NCBI RefSeq assembly: GCF_004122095.1 | Contig: NZ_SAWZ01000001.1 | Span: forward strand, 496,001-560,000 | Length of the DNA: 64,000 nt | Direction: 5' to 3' | From: Pseudoxanthomonas composti | Lineage (GTDB): Bacteria > Pseudomonadota > Gammaproteobacteria > Xanthomonadales > Xanthomonadaceae | Shown: one piece after another, positions 49,301 through 55,525 of the stretch | Position numbering within the stretch: position 1 is the stretch's first letter | Layout of the letters: each line of letters opens with the position of its first letter | The notes under the pieces: model-generated | Database searches by the model: none | Seen by the model: the letters and a program-made list of their open reading frames with translations, nothing else | Told to the model about the DNA's origin: nothing | Program-made: the position numbers and the translations under genes

Positions 49301-49590
49301 ACGTCGAACTGGTTGTAGCGGTTGTGCGAGACGCCCTTGGCATTGGGCGCCACGATGTCCACGACGGGCACGCCATTGGCGGCCACCTGCTGGCCCGGCG
49401 TCTGCCCCTGCGCGTTGCTGGCCAGGGCCACCTGGGCCCAGGCCGGGAATGACGCCCACGGCACCGTGCAGGACAGCAGCAGGGCGAGCGCGCGCTTGCA
49501 CAGCTCGGCGACATACCTGCGCGGCCCTGCAGGCACCGGCGCCATGTCCATCCGATCCATCTCGCTCACGTGCTTGCTCAACTTGTCCAT
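37318..49590 (-). CDS. cdiA: Contact-dependent inhibition toxin CdiA with C-terminal HNH-type nuclease
   Basis: This is a 4090-residue two-partner secretion exoprotein. An extended N-terminus and signal peptide end at AWAQ (residue 53). The TPS domain has NPNGI at 162-166 and a CxxC pair (168, 171). Then come about 2000 residues of imperfect FHA-1 repeats. A region near residues 2500-2640 begins YLIETDPRFVNYDNF and is typical of the receptor-binding part of CdiA. FHA-2 repeats follow to about 3600, a pretoxin segment with NRQLHPDE near 3760 replaces VENN, and the last 110 residues hold 'VHVDHILPQ' and 'LQPV..S.NCSKGC', an HNH/endonuclease VII-like pattern. The target is expected to be DNA of neighbouring cells. 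AGGGGAC precedes the ATG at 49590; the longer frame is rejected. Confidence 0.93.
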   Translation of the reverse strand: MDKLSKHVSEMDRMDMAPVPAGPRRYVAELCKRALALLLSCTVPWASFPAWAQVALASNAQGQTPGQQVAANGVPVVDIVAPNAKGVSHNRYNQFDVGTQGLILNNSAQISRTELGGYVAGNDNLKGAGPASLILNEVSSTRSRLDGYVEIAGSRAQLVIANPNGISCNGCGFLNTSRVTLATGRPHLGADGALNGFDVGGGTLEVGARGLDASGVDRLDLLSRQLGVAGSVWAQDLNGVSGGGRFSYDGLLLEALPATEGGAPAFGIDVAQLGGMYANRIRLIATEAGVGVVSKGTLAAQAGDLRIDSSGQVSLDGATVARDALAVAAAGALLQDGTAGSQTGDVSLRGASMALRGDTIAAGTLDAATTGALLQTGRSSAGALRLAAAELAVDGNIYSAGTLALNADGLLRSAGTLHAGGNASLQAEELSLSGMLQSGASLALDAGRMGLSGTLDAADTLDIRSTGSASLAGLAQGRGGVQLLASALDNRGSLISGGALRLQTARLDNRADGMVSANGALSVDSASTDNAGTLYARAGLDLRGERLDNAGQVYSAGAATLALRDALDNRGSLVAADALRVDTAQLASSGDLGSQRGALALRVNTLALGGNTVAGGAASIQAQQQARLEGSLSAATLAARSGGDLVLGGSVRSTAGGMDLQAVGALDSSAVVSAAGDLRVQADAALRQRGQLQSLGALVLQGASVDSDGVLDAGGSLQATAVDALTLAGTVQAREALALQAGGALDSAAQVVAGGPLSASAAAMRQARDATLSAGEGLQLQVLGALENAGQIHALGGVDLRAHALRQDGRITSAGNMDVQVQETLENTGSLVAHDALAVRAGTMRTSGQIGSEAGDAALTADGDLALAGSAAAAGALRAVAAGDLHQAGALSGGSVSLSAGRDLVARGTLQSAGTLDLRAHAALSFAAQARSEANASLQADQLHLEAGSVLQSGAAIAADARVLDSQGSLDANGDLRLFGSDALTLGGIVQAGGDVALRSDGQLSAAGQVIAGRDLRIDADGLDNAVSAVLAAQRTLEANLAGSLANAGTLQAGQDLRLQVLQTLDNTGEAIAVGDVEVDAGTLRSRGRLGSEAGAVRLSAREDLDLAGVVAAAGALHAQAGGSLYQAGGLSAQSLVLSAGRDAVFGGSLHAIQAADLQAQRTLQLDGQLGAASVRLGAGATLATGQAAQIQTAQSLALDAGAIDSRGTLEAGTTLDLQADGDIALAGALQAGTTIDIAAGSALHNAAQLHAGSDLSVNAASLDNRGMLAAQRDLSVQLAGQAGNAGGLLAGRMLALDVGSLSQQGQAYGAQGLELSARGSVDNQGDLIGGQALQVTAAGLASSGRLGSESGEVALRSHGDLRLAGTLAASGAFTAQADGALSQSGTLSAASLLRLDAGGDLTIDGALDAQQVDLGSGATLRQRGSVRGQAVALEAAHLDNAGQTVSAGDLSLHAGDIAIAGTVGAGIAANGELGSGGTLSLIADRTMQASGTLLAGHALQASGQQLQLAGSTTRVSGNATLSATGAIDHRNANLLAGGTLAMSAGGTLDNAGGSLQANQLTLNSAALDNAGGRLVQSGGGDTRLVFDGGIDNSAGTIASNGGNLTLAAASLDNSQGRIEHAGAGTLDISSRGALGNAGGRVLTQGRLTLSASGALDNQNGVIAAAGDAGLAATSLSNVAGSIAARDLAVTTSGAIDNRNGLLQASGGALTLRADSLTNAGGTAQAVASNGSGGGLWVELAQGLDNGNGSLGASGEATLIATNIANAGGSVQAGGALNITARGQFDNHQGGRFGAGGAFNLTVNGALRNGGGQLDAGTTLTASAGSIDNAQGHIVNNGTGLTRLVTGGGLVNASGNLGGRGSVVIDAASIGNSNGQLVAGGDLTANTNALDNQGGNVYAGGSFALQRGGATVDNRNGTLKAEQAVRLDLQSLSNAGGRIGAGSSTGGAGDVVISTSSFDGGGSILAQNLLDLTLHGDYVHRAGADLSSNGDFFLRVGGNLTNEATLKAARVLDISAGNIFNRGGASILANETRLGTGGTLDNAGSVSGNTALSLRAGTINNTGNLVGGNVLVEAGTLINGADLGGATDNSAYGSALLGSTGNMTLLVRDQLLNRDARIFSLGNIAIGAARDGGGTLTARTGVLNNISGSIEADGSVLIAANQINNRRRVVNAQTAPLSEAEREAINATTPPEVLYVGGPMPEQNGPNVGDRIILEETRTYDVISRDQLISASAEGRLAAGNNISLSGSVDNNASTIAAAGVLSLNRAGTNGLSDALISGQEVVSNNALALSQRTRYADVAQVAVLEDGDCARGYRADGCTYSVQVEEYNSGILDNSYIALAANMTGGQGVAINGANISNGAVSLDGRAISGAQLAGSGGIGAPSQRGVERANGASGQSVQGRANAASGPARVDNGLQSAGPVATSVGAATGVSSSTVAPAAVEGQTQTVLLDGTVNVPDYVRMTAPGGLYRLASIDGATTAALGRAAGALGGINAYRGGGPVRRYLIETDPRFVNYDNFISSDYLLDKLGVDPEADMKRLGDGFYEQRLVLDQITDLTGRRYLGNYEDGVAQYRALLESGVAASNALQLSVGVGLSAAQVAALTEDIVWMVEHEYAGQKVLVPVVYLASSSLQLRSDGALIAGGTVDLNATGTLTNQGAITGTDVLATAGSLLNQGRIAGSDAVVLQARDDLLNLGGQIQGQDVALSAGNALRSEALAGIGAHSTLGAISAGNSLALLAGGDLSLSGTKVAAGGNALLAAGGSLLAQPGALREDAGLIRGGEATSIQAGGNLQLQAGNDLQLRGVAVEAGGSAALMAGGTLSLSQDGSGTRTRVSAAEDLQLSSGKDLLLRQVEVSAGGDLVATAARDLTVESVLEPGSTVVDRSRQGKTQVTTTTTRQSLDVQALNAGGNLVLAAGNDVNLVAAQLQAGQGMTVVAGNDLNVTALTTTDTSSTTETRKRFKQVTQTSDQTVHGTSFQAGSDIVLQAGHDATLTAATVSSTNGGIALSAGNDVNLLSAQEQHDAVQDMAKKKKGTFSSKTTTTHDEWHDSVAVASTLSGESVTVAAGNDLLSQGAQIVGTGDVLLAAGNDLKLETAQNTHSEEHDRTVKKSGLYGGGGFSVNLGVTKKTDTLDATEVSHSGSVVGSTDGLVTLTAGNAVNITGSDVLSAGGTTIVGKEVTIAAAENRIDTVQTSKQQSAGITLGLTGGVVDAAQAAYGAVKRGSEVEDDRLKALYAARAAYAAGDAAGLFNNGMAGYQGQAVAGNVAQDGTSALADGNQGAANAAGVSLRLGIGASSSSSKTVTHEESTGGSRILSDGDVTIAATGGDLSVIGSQIAGQNVALAAARNLSLLSNQESNTSKSENKNAGGEIGVSVGATTGYYLSVSAGKGQAKGNSDLHAESVVSAADTLTLVSGNDTTIQGAQALGNRVVADIGGNLLIKSEQDNSEYKSKQQQASLTLATGSGSGGSYSQQKVESSYTSVAEQSGIQAGAGGFDINVGGNTHLVGAAIASSADAALNHLSTGSLTVEDLQNEAKAKTSSVGVSASTGGGMAASAAAAGLSALGGSKDSASSTTTSDIAAGTVVVRNGDTTALDGLTRTATTLDGNGVKEINLDKLQERAELGQVAGQVWFRAAGDLAAQMQQRALEDFATAQANGDAAAEADALARLNSWSESGTNKTLLHGLTGAAVAALGGSDALAGAAGAMVAEAAKQAMADYLVAQGMSPQDPAFGSLMELGSAALGTALGGGTGAGTALAGDQYNRQLHPDEVTWINQNAESFAQQQGISVDEAKYRLTLEAAAQVDAVLAKQVGIEKIDTEALAFLNTNENSYSWGQAFRATDAEYGSFPQYGNLLANTTKQFQQVYNVLGASGVTKNSLQQMYQGELLTWASAIRGSDGIAVLETFSGDVGMAAGVVRKVVQGDTQGASTDVALAALPTVVGKTVGVLRPLAKAAEDTIWLNGRVVSDTWVNARNELTWVNPLTGAKEVVPSTAKVHVDHILPQDAIKKIDGFDELPVTVQKELLNDPANLQPVIASANCSKGCKVEGVGDGWMTWNGKPVSAEYKNYLEGVQDKFRGKVEEAVKAYRESN

Positions 49591-49664
49591 GTCGCGTCCC
49601 CTGTTTCCTTGTTGCCTGGTGCTCCGCGCGGTGGCGGACTCAAATCGCACGCGCAGCGCGTGCG

Positions 49665-51362
49665 TCAGAACTGGTAGATCACCCGCGCGCCGTAGGTCGG
49701 CTGCGCGCTTCCGAAACCGTCCGGCCGGTGGATCGGCCAACCGGCAAACGCATCCACGCTGGCCCCGTGCCAGCCGCCGCGCACGCCGACCGCCCCGCCC
49801 ACCAGGCTGCGCCCGGGCAGGCCCTCGGCACTGCGGCCATCCACGCGCCCGGCATCCAGGCCCAGGTAGGGCGACAGGCGCCCACCGAGCAGGGTCAGGC
49901 TCAAGGTGTTGCGCCAGTACGCCCCCTTCTCCGCGCCCAGGGCGGCCTCGCCGTCGAATCCGCGCACGCTGTAGCGCCCGCCGATGGTGATGAACTCAGA
50001 GCCCAGCAGCAGTTCTCCTGCCGTTTGTGCGCGCAGATTGCTTTCCCAGGACAGCGCCGCCGGGCCCAGTCGCAGCGGCAGCGCCATCCCAAGGTCCAGG
50101 CTGGTCACGCCATAGCGAAAGCTGGGGAAGCCGACCTGCGGGTCGTAGCCGGTCCACTGCCCATCGAACCAGGGCGTGCCGCGGCGATGCGCCAATCGCG
50201 CATCGACCTGCATCGCGCCCAGGTAGTGTCGATGGGTCAGGTAGAACTCGGCGCTGGTGGTGTCGCGGCGCTGGATGGCGATCTCCACCCCGTCCAGATA
50301 GCTGCGCGCCCGCCGCCGGGCCAACGTCATCCCCAGGGCGGTCTTGTGCTTGCCACCGCGAGCGACGACCCGCTGCAGGTCCAGCTGGGTGCTGCTGGAT
50401 TGGCCGCTGGAGCGGAAGCGCTGCTGGAAGCCCTGCACCTGCTGGTGGTAGCGGTAGGAGGAGGTGGACAGCGAGAAGGTCCACCAGCCCCAGGGCAGGC
50501 TGTAGCTGAGGCTGTTGCCGCGCGTGCCGCGCGCCTGGTCCTGGTCTGCCAGATCGTGGCTGTAGCCGATGCCGAACAGATCGTTCAAGCCCAGTGGGTT
50601 GTCCACCGACAGGTCCAGCCCCGATTGCACCCGCCCGGTGGCCTGGACGCCGGCATCGTCGGCGTTGAGCACGCCACGCCAGCGCCTGGCGTGCTGCAGG
50701 GTCACGATCAGGTCTGACTCGCCGGGCTCCTCACCAGGGGCAATGTCGATCTTCGCGTCCTGTGAGGCCAGCCGCTTGAACTGTTCCACCGCCTGCTCGA
50801 TCGCCCGCAGATCCAGCAGGTCGCCCGGTCGGATCGGCAGCGCGCTGCGCCAGCTGCCGCCCGGGCGCTCGGACACCACGCGCACCGCGCGCAGGCGTCC
50901 TGGCATCAGTTCCAAGCGCAGCTCGCCACCGGACAGGTCCTGCTCGGGCACGCCGATGCGCGTGGTTACCAGGCCGCGGGCGAACAGTTGGTCCAGCGCG
51001 CGCCTGCGGATCAGAGCGATGCCCGCACGTCCGACGCACTGCCCCTCATAGCGACGCAGCGACTTCAGCAGCCAGCCGAAGCGGTCCCAGTCCGCGCCGC
51101 CACCGAACAGCCGCACGCGGGTGATCGGAAAGCACGGAGTTTCCTCAGGCAGCGCCCACGCGCCGCCGCCCTCGGCCGGAGCGGTCGGTGTTCCGGCGAA
51201 AGGCGCCTGACGGTCCTGCTGCTGGCGCTCGCTGATCTGCTCGGCCTGGCGCAGCTGCTCCTGCCGATCCAGCGGCGAGGACGATGTTTGTTGCGCCGAA
51301 GCGATGCCGGCCGCAGCCCAAAGGCACGCCGCCAAGATCCATGGCGCTGGACGAATCCCCAT
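49665..51362 (-). CDS. cdiB: Outer-membrane CdiB/TpsB transporter
   Basis: This is the TpsB partner of CdiA, of the Omp85/FhaC family. After a signal peptide (about residues 1-24) there is a plug-like helix, two POTRA domains (about 75-220) and a 16-strand barrel ending in the C-terminal phenylalanine (VIYQF). The barrel loop motif (YSVRGFDGE, the VRGY-type motif of family loop L6) is present. It recognises the TPS domain of CdiA and exports it across the outer membrane. It is the first gene of the operon, with cdiA 74 bases downstream. The ATG at 51362 follows a G-rich stretch. An ATG six codons upstream is possible. Confidence 0.93.
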   Translation of the reverse strand: MGIRPAPWILAACLWAAAGIASAQQTSSSPLDRQEQLRQAEQISERQQQDRQAPFAGTPTAPAEGGGAWALPEETPCFPITRVRLFGGGADWDRFGWLLKSLRRYEGQCVGRAGIALIRRRALDQLFARGLVTTRIGVPEQDLSGGELRLELMPGRLRAVRVVSERPGGSWRSALPIRPGDLLDLRAIEQAVEQFKRLASQDAKIDIAPGEEPGESDLIVTLQHARRWRGVLNADDAGVQATGRVQSGLDLSVDNPLGLNDLFGIGYSHDLADQDQARGTRGNSLSYSLPWGWWTFSLSTSSYRYHQQVQGFQQRFRSSGQSSSTQLDLQRVVARGGKHKTALGMTLARRRARSYLDGVEIAIQRRDTTSAEFYLTHRHYLGAMQVDARLAHRRGTPWFDGQWTGYDPQVGFPSFRYGVTSLDLGMALPLRLGPAALSWESNLRAQTAGELLLGSEFITIGGRYSVRGFDGEAALGAEKGAYWRNTLSLTLLGGRLSPYLGLDAGRVDGRSAEGLPGRSLVGGAVGVRGGWHGASVDAFAGWPIHRPDGFGSAQPTYGARVIYQF

Positions 51363-51649
51363 TGCTCCTGCCCCCTGCATGACCGCGACAGCGACGCGGT
51401 CAGTTCACATCCCTGCGACATCCATGTTTTCGCGTTCGCACCGTTGGCACGGTGCGGCAACGTCACAAGGCATGCCTGTCCTTGAAACCTCTTCGGCAGG
51501 AACTTTCGGCTTCTGAAGCCTGCAGCGCAGGGCATGTTTCATTTGCCCAGGTGGCTTCACGTTCCGAGCGTGAGGAAAATCACGCCCATCCCGGTGACTT
51601 GCGCCCGCACGTCGCGGTCGCAGCGAGCGGGCCGCCCGCGATGCCCGGC
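51363..51649. promoter_or_regulatory. Region upstream of cdiB with an 8-bp hairpin
   Basis: This is the presumed promoter region of the cdiBA genes on the minus strand. CGCACCGT and ACGGTGCG (51437-51456, loop TGGC) form a perfect stem, 75 bases before the cdiB start. It could be the end of the neighbouring BtuF-like gene's transcript, a regulator site or a leader stem; no T tract follows it. No -10 was convincing. Confidence 0.4.
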
Positions 51650-52447
51650 TCAGGGCCGGCGGTGCGCCCAGGCCTGGACGATCTCGGCGATCGCGCGCAG
51701 GCCGTCGGTCAGGGCCGCCGGGCCGGGCTGCAGGATCAGCGGGGATTTGATCTCGTGCAGCTGGCCATCGCGCACGGCCGGGATGGCCTGCCAGCCCGGC
51801 CGTGCGGCCACGCGCTCGGGGCGGAAGCGCTTGCCGCACCAGGAGCCCAGGATGATGTCCGGCGCGCGCGCGATCACCGGCGCGCCGTCGGCCAGGATGC
51901 GGCCGCGGGCCAGCGGCTGGCGCGACAGCTCGGGAAACACATCGATGCCGCCGGCGATCTCGATCAGCTCGGCCACCCACTGGATGCCGGTGATGATGGG
52001 CGTGTCCCACTCCTCGAAATACACCCTGGGCCGCTGCGGCAATGCCACGGCCTGCGCGGCCACCGCATCCAGCCCGCGTTGCAGGCGATCGGCATAGTCC
52101 AGGGCCTGCGCCGCCTCTCCGACCAGCGCGCCGAGCCGGCGGATGTAGTCGAGGATGCCGGCCACGCTGCGATGGTTGGAGATCCACACCTCCACGCCAT
52201 GCCGGATCAGTGCGGCGGCGATATCGGCCTGGATGTCGGAGAAGCCGATCGCCAGATCCGGCTCAAGCGCGAGGATCGCCTCCACCTTGGCGCTGGTGAA
52301 GGCGCTGACCTTGGGCTTGTCCCTGCGCGCCTGCGGCGGGCGCACGGTGAACCCGCTGATGCCGACGATGCGCGCGGACTGGCCCAGCGCGTACAGCGTT
52401 TCGGTGGGCTCCTCGGTCAGGCAGACGATGCGGCGCGGACCGATCAT
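51650..52447 (-). CDS. BtuF-like cobalamin/ABC substrate-binding protein without signal peptide
   Basis: This 265-residue protein of the periplasmic-binding-protein-2 (BtuF/FecB-like) fold, which in E. coli delivers vitamin B12 to BtuCD, begins directly with the domain. IVCLTEEPTETLYALG and EPDLAIGFSD are the recognisable parts, and GGIDVFPELS is conserved. No signal peptide is visible, so export is not supported here, and I cannot tell whether it is periplasmic. The start codon overlaps the acetyltransferase stop (ATGA), so the two are translationally coupled. No BtuC or BtuD gene is adjacent. Confidence 0.8.
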   Translation of the reverse strand: MIGPRRIVCLTEEPTETLYALGQSARIVGISGFTVRPPQARRDKPKVSAFTSAKVEAILALEPDLAIGFSDIQADIAAALIRHGVEVWISNHRSVAGILDYIRRLGALVGEAAQALDYADRLQRGLDAVAAQAVALPQRPRVYFEEWDTPIITGIQWVAELIEIAGGIDVFPELSRQPLARGRILADGAPVIARAPDIILGSWCGKRFRPERVAARPGWQAIPAVRDGQLHEIKSPLILQPGPAALTDGLRAIAEIVQAWAHRRP

Positions 52448-52902
52448 GACGCGAGGGCCATGCGGAAATACACCACGCGCTCGGTTTCGGTAAAGCCGCA
52501 GCGCGCGTGGGCGGCGTGCGCATCGAGGTTGTCCAGCGCCGCGTCCGAAGCCAGCTCGCCGCAGCCCTGCGTGCGCGTCCACGCCATCACCGCCTGGACC
52601 AGCGCGCGCCCCACGCCGCGGCCGCGCGCGGACGGGCTGACGTACCAGGCTTCGAGAAAGCCCACCGGCGCCTCGTCGGTGCCGTTGACGTATTCGTGGC
52701 GCACGCTGGCCTCGGCAAAGCCCAGCAGCGCACCCTGCCCATCCACCGCCACCAGCGCGCAGGCCTGCTGCTTTGCCAGCAACGCGGTCGCTTCCTCCAA
52801 GGGCTGGTCGGCATCGGGCCATAGCGCCAACCGCAAGACGGCCCACGCCGGCACGTCATCGACCTGCGCGCCACGGATATGAAAGTCCAGGTCTGCGCTC
52901 AT
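52444..52902 (-). CDS. AAC(6')-like GNAT acetyltransferase
   Basis: This 152-residue GNAT protein resembles the chromosomal aminoglycoside 6'-N-acetyltransferases of Stenotrophomonas and Acinetobacter (AacA4/Iz-like). The acetyl-CoA loop RGRGVGRAL, an ELASDAALDN motif, an HAAHARCGFTETERVVYFRM C-terminal segment and the VRHEYVNG strand are all recognised. It could acetylate aminoglycosides, but only sequence similarity supports that, and the natural substrate may be different. Its ATG overlaps the preceding gene's stop, and its own stop overlaps the next start, so it is the middle of a tight three-gene unit. Confidence 0.82.
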   Translation of the reverse strand: MSADLDFHIRGAQVDDVPAWAVLRLALWPDADQPLEEATALLAKQQACALVAVDGQGALLGFAEASVRHEYVNGTDEAPVGFLEAWYVSPSARGRGVGRALVQAVMAWTRTQGCGELASDAALDNLDAHAAHARCGFTETERVVYFRMALAS

Positions 52903-53276
52903 CGGCCCGCCCTCTCCCTGGTCGGCAGGGGAAACAGGGACTCGTCCACGAACACGGCCGGCACCTCCCATGGGTGATGCGCATGCACGCCTTCCCGCAA
53001 CAGCCGCTGCAGGCGCTGCGCATCGCGCGGAATGGAAAACTCCAGGCGCACCGTGGGTGCCGCGCTCAGCTCGCCGGCCTTGCCCAAGGCCGGGCTGGCC
53101 GCCTGGTCCGGGCGGAACTGCTCCAGGCCAGGGGACGAGATCCACATCACCTCGCGGTAATCGCCCATGGCCAGATCGTCCACGGACAGGATGCCGGCCT
53201 TGAGCGCATCCATGTCGGCCGGCGGCACGAACACCGTGATGCGATAGACCGGAATCAACTGCAGCTCAGCTGGCAT
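52899..53276 (-). CDS. Nif3-like/YqfO C-terminal-type domain protein (125 aa)
   Basis: This 125-residue soluble protein has the CutA-like insert-domain signature of the YqfO/Nif3 family. The parts seen are RITVFVPPADMDALKAGI, GDYREVMW, GLEQFRPDQAASPALG, and HHPWEVPAVFVD at the C-terminus. These features match the small 'NIF3' structural-genomics proteins rather than full-length Nif3. The ATG at 53276 has GGGAGGCGG upstream. It is the first gene of a trio overlapping by 4 bases, followed by the AAC(6')-like and BtuF-like genes. Its function is not known. Confidence 0.75.
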   Translation of the reverse strand: MPAELQLIPVYRITVFVPPADMDALKAGILSVDDLAMGDYREVMWISSPGLEQFRPDQAASPALGKAGELSAAPTVRLEFSIPRDAQRLQRLLREGVHAHHPWEVPAVFVDESLFPLPTRERAGR

Positions 53277-53303
53277 GTCCGCCTCCCTCGATCATGTTCC
53301 CCA

Positions 53304-53330
53304 GCGTGGTCCCGCGATGCCGGACCACGC
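53304..53330. promoter_or_regulatory. 9-bp hairpin in the leader of the Nif3-like/AAC/BtuF unit
   Basis: The perfect stem GCGTGGTCC/GGACCACGC with a 9-base loop lies 28 bases before the Nif3-like start and 73 bases after pdxH. It lacks a T tract. It could terminate pdxH or shape the leader of the following unit. Confidence 0.4.
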
Positions 53331-53402
53331 CGCACGCATGCGCGCGCCGCGCTGCGCAGTGCTGGCCCGCGCACGCGCGCCAGCCGCACCTCGCCCAGGC
53401 CC

Positions 53403-54002
53403 TCAGGGATACAGCATGCGCTTGGACCACTGCCCGGCCGCATCGCGCTCGTAGCGCCAGCGCTCGTGCAGGCGGAACTGCGCGCCGTACCAGAACTCCA
53501 TGGCATGCGGGACGATGCGCGTGCCGCTCCAGCCGTCCGGGCGCGGGACCTGGCGGCCTTCGAACTCGGCTTCCACCTGGGCGATGCGGTCCTCGAAATC
53601 GTCGCGCCCGTCCAGGGTCTGCGACTGCGCCGAGGCCCAGGCGCCGATCTGGCTCATGCGCGGACGGCTGGCGAAGTAGGCATCGGCTTCCTCGTCGCTC
53701 ACGCGCTGGGCCAGGCCCTCGATCCGCACCTGCACGCCGGCCACGCGCAGGCTGCGCCACAGGAACAACAGCGCCGCCTGCGGATTGAGCTCCAGCTCCT
53801 GGCCCTTGCGACTGTCCAGGTGCGAATAGAACACGAAGCCGCGCGCGTCGTGCGCCTTGAGCAGGACGATGCGCGCCGAAGGCGCGCCGGCCGGCGTGGC
53901 GGTGGCCAGGGTCATCGCGGTGGGTTCCAGCTCCTGGCTGGACTGGGCTTCCTGCAACAGCGCGGAGAAGGTGGACAGCGCCTCGGCGTAGAGATCGGTC
54001 AT
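53403..54002 (-). CDS. pdxH: Pyridoxamine 5'-phosphate oxidase
   Basis: This FMN enzyme oxidises pyridoxine- and pyridoxamine-5'-phosphate to pyridoxal phosphate. At 199 residues it is short but normal for this group. It has the substrate/FMN segments [41 protein letters not shown] near the middle, and the C-terminal [18 protein letters not shown] and the final RMLYP. A longer frame to 54053 is rejected because it extends into the divergent gene's leader. It is divergent from the glycerate-kinase-like gene. Confidence 0.95.
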   Translation of the reverse strand: MTDLYAEALSTFSALLQEAQSSQELEPTAMTLATATPAGAPSARIVLLKAHDARGFVFYSHLDSRKGQELELNPQAALLFLWRSLRVAGVQVRIEGLAQRVSDEEADAYFASRPRMSQIGAWASAQSQTLDGRDDFEDRIAQVEAEFEGRQVPRPDGWSGTRIVPHAMEFWYGAQFRLHERWRYERDAAGQWSKRMLYP

Positions 54003-54040
54003 GGCATGGCCAGCAGAAGGGACTGCGCTATTGTCGCCCG

Positions 54041-54865
54041 ATGGCCCACTCACCGCATCCCGCGCCTGCCGGCTTTGCGCCGGACATCGTCGAGCAGGCG
54101 CTGCAGGCCGCGCTGGCGCTGCCGGCCGAGGTCCCGGTGATGGCCATCAGCGGCCTGCAGGGCAGCGGCAAGTCCACCCTGACCGAACAGGTCGCCGTGC
54201 TGGCCCGCGCCCGCGGCCATGCGGTGGCCGTGCTGTCCATCGACGATGTCTACCTGAGCCACGCCCAGCGCCAGGCGCTGGCGCGCCAGGTGCATCCGCT
54301 GCTGGCCACCCGCGGCCCGCCCGGCACCCACGATGTGCAGCAGGCCCTGGACGTGCTCGATGCCCTGGGCGCGGGCCGCCCGGTGGCATTGCCGCGCTTC
54401 GACAAGCTGGCCGACGACCCCTGCCCGCGCGAGTGCTGGCCGCGCGTGCAGGCGCCGGTGGATCTGGTGCTGATCGAGGGCTGGTTCCTCGGCACCTTGC
54501 CCGAAGCGCCGCAGGCCCTGGTCGCGCCGGTCAATGCCCTGGAGCGCGAGGAGGACCCCGACGGTCGCTGGCGGCGCTGGTGCAACCAGGCGCTGGCCGG
54601 CGCCTACCAGCAGTTGTGGGCGCGTTTTGATGCGCTGTTGTTCCTGCAGCCGCCGGGCTTTGAGATCGTGGCCGAATGGCGCTGGCAGCAGGAGCAGCAC
54701 CTGCAGGCCAGCCAGCCCGGGCGTGGCGGCATGAACCGGGCCCAGGTGGCGCGCTTCGTGCAGCACTACGAGCGCGTCAGCCGCCAGGCGCTGCGCACGC
54801 TGCCGGCCGTGGCCATGCGCACGCTGACGCTGGATGCGCAGCGCCGCGTCATCGACATCGGCTGA
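54041..54865 (+). CDS. P-loop kinase resembling D-glycerate 3-kinase
   Basis: This 274-residue soluble kinase has a Walker [10 protein letters not shown] near residue 42 and a [16 protein letters not shown] segment, a lid-like [21 protein letters not shown], a [10 protein letters not shown] strand (Walker B-like), and a late [14 protein letters not shown]. These match the fungal and plant-type D-glycerate 3-kinase family also found in bacteria. Its role would be in glycerate metabolism (photorespiration-like recycling, glyoxylate), with the substrate inferred. It lies 38 bases from the divergent pdxH start and precedes aroK in the same direction. Confidence 0.85.
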   Translation: MAHSPHPAPAGFAPDIVEQALQAALALPAEVPVMAISGLQGSGKSTLTEQVAVLARARGHAVAVLSIDDVYLSHAQRQALARQVHPLLATRGPPGTHDVQQALDVLDALGAGRPVALPRFDKLADDPCPRECWPRVQAPVDLVLIEGWFLGTLPEAPQALVAPVNALEREEDPDGRWRRWCNQALAGAYQQLWARFDALLFLQPPGFEIVAEWRWQQEQHLQASQPGRGGMNRAQVARFVQHYERVSRQALRTLPAVAMRTLTLDAQRRVIDIG

Positions 54866-54982
54866 CGCGCCTGCGCAATGCATGCATCTGCAACCAGTTT
54901 CCCGGCCGCGAGGCGTTGCTTCCGTGCATTCCTGGCGCGTTTTCAGGCCCGCACCGACGCTGCGGTGATAGCATTCGCGGCG

Positions 54983-55525
54983 ATGAATCCCGCGCCCAAC
55001 CTGGTCCTGGTCGGCCCGATGGGTGCTGGCAAGACCGCCATCGGGCGCCGCATCGCTGAGCGCTTCAGCCTGCAGTTCGTGGACCTTGACCAGCGCATCG
55101 TCGAGGCTGCCGGCATCAGCATCCCCACCATCTTCGAGCACGCTGGCGAAGCGGGCTTCCGCCTGCGCGAGTGCGAGGCATTGGCCGACGCGCTGGCTGG
55201 CGAGGGGATGCTGATCTCCACCGGCGGCGGTGCGGTGCTGGATGCCGACAATCGTGCCTTGATGCAGGCGCGCGGCTTCGTGGTCTACCTGCAGGTCGGA
55301 CTGGAATCGCAGCTGCGCCGCATCGGCCGGGACCGCAACCGGCCGCTGCTGCAGACCGACAATCCTAAGGAGACGCTGCGCCAGCTCTCGCGCATCCGCG
55401 AGCCGCTGTATCGACAGGTGGCCGACCTGATGCTCGACACCGATGGACTCAACCCCGGGCAGGCCACCGCCTCGCTCACCCTGAAACTGGCCCGTCAGTG
55501 GCAACGCAGCGAAGCGACCGCATGA
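54983..55525 (+). CDS. aroK: Shikimate kinase
   Basis: This enzyme phosphorylates shikimate in the aromatic amino-acid pathway. At 180 residues it is of normal length. Walker A GPMGAGKT is at residues 11-18. The FVDLDQRI segment carries the magnesium/shikimate-binding aspartates. The glycine-rich STGGGAVL and the lid arginine in RNRPLLQ are present. The ATG at 54983 is chosen over a longer frame that has no support. Its stop overlaps the aroB start by four bases (ATGA), so aroK and aroB are translationally coupled, the usual arrangement in gammaproteobacteria. Confidence 0.97.
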   Translation: MNPAPNLVLVGPMGAGKTAIGRRIAERFSLQFVDLDQRIVEAAGISIPTIFEHAGEAGFRLRECEALADALAGEGMLISTGGGAVLDADNRALMQARGFVVYLQVGLESQLRRIGRDRNRPLLQTDNPKETLRQLSRIREPLYRQVADLMLDTDGLNPGQATASLTLKLARQWQRSEATA

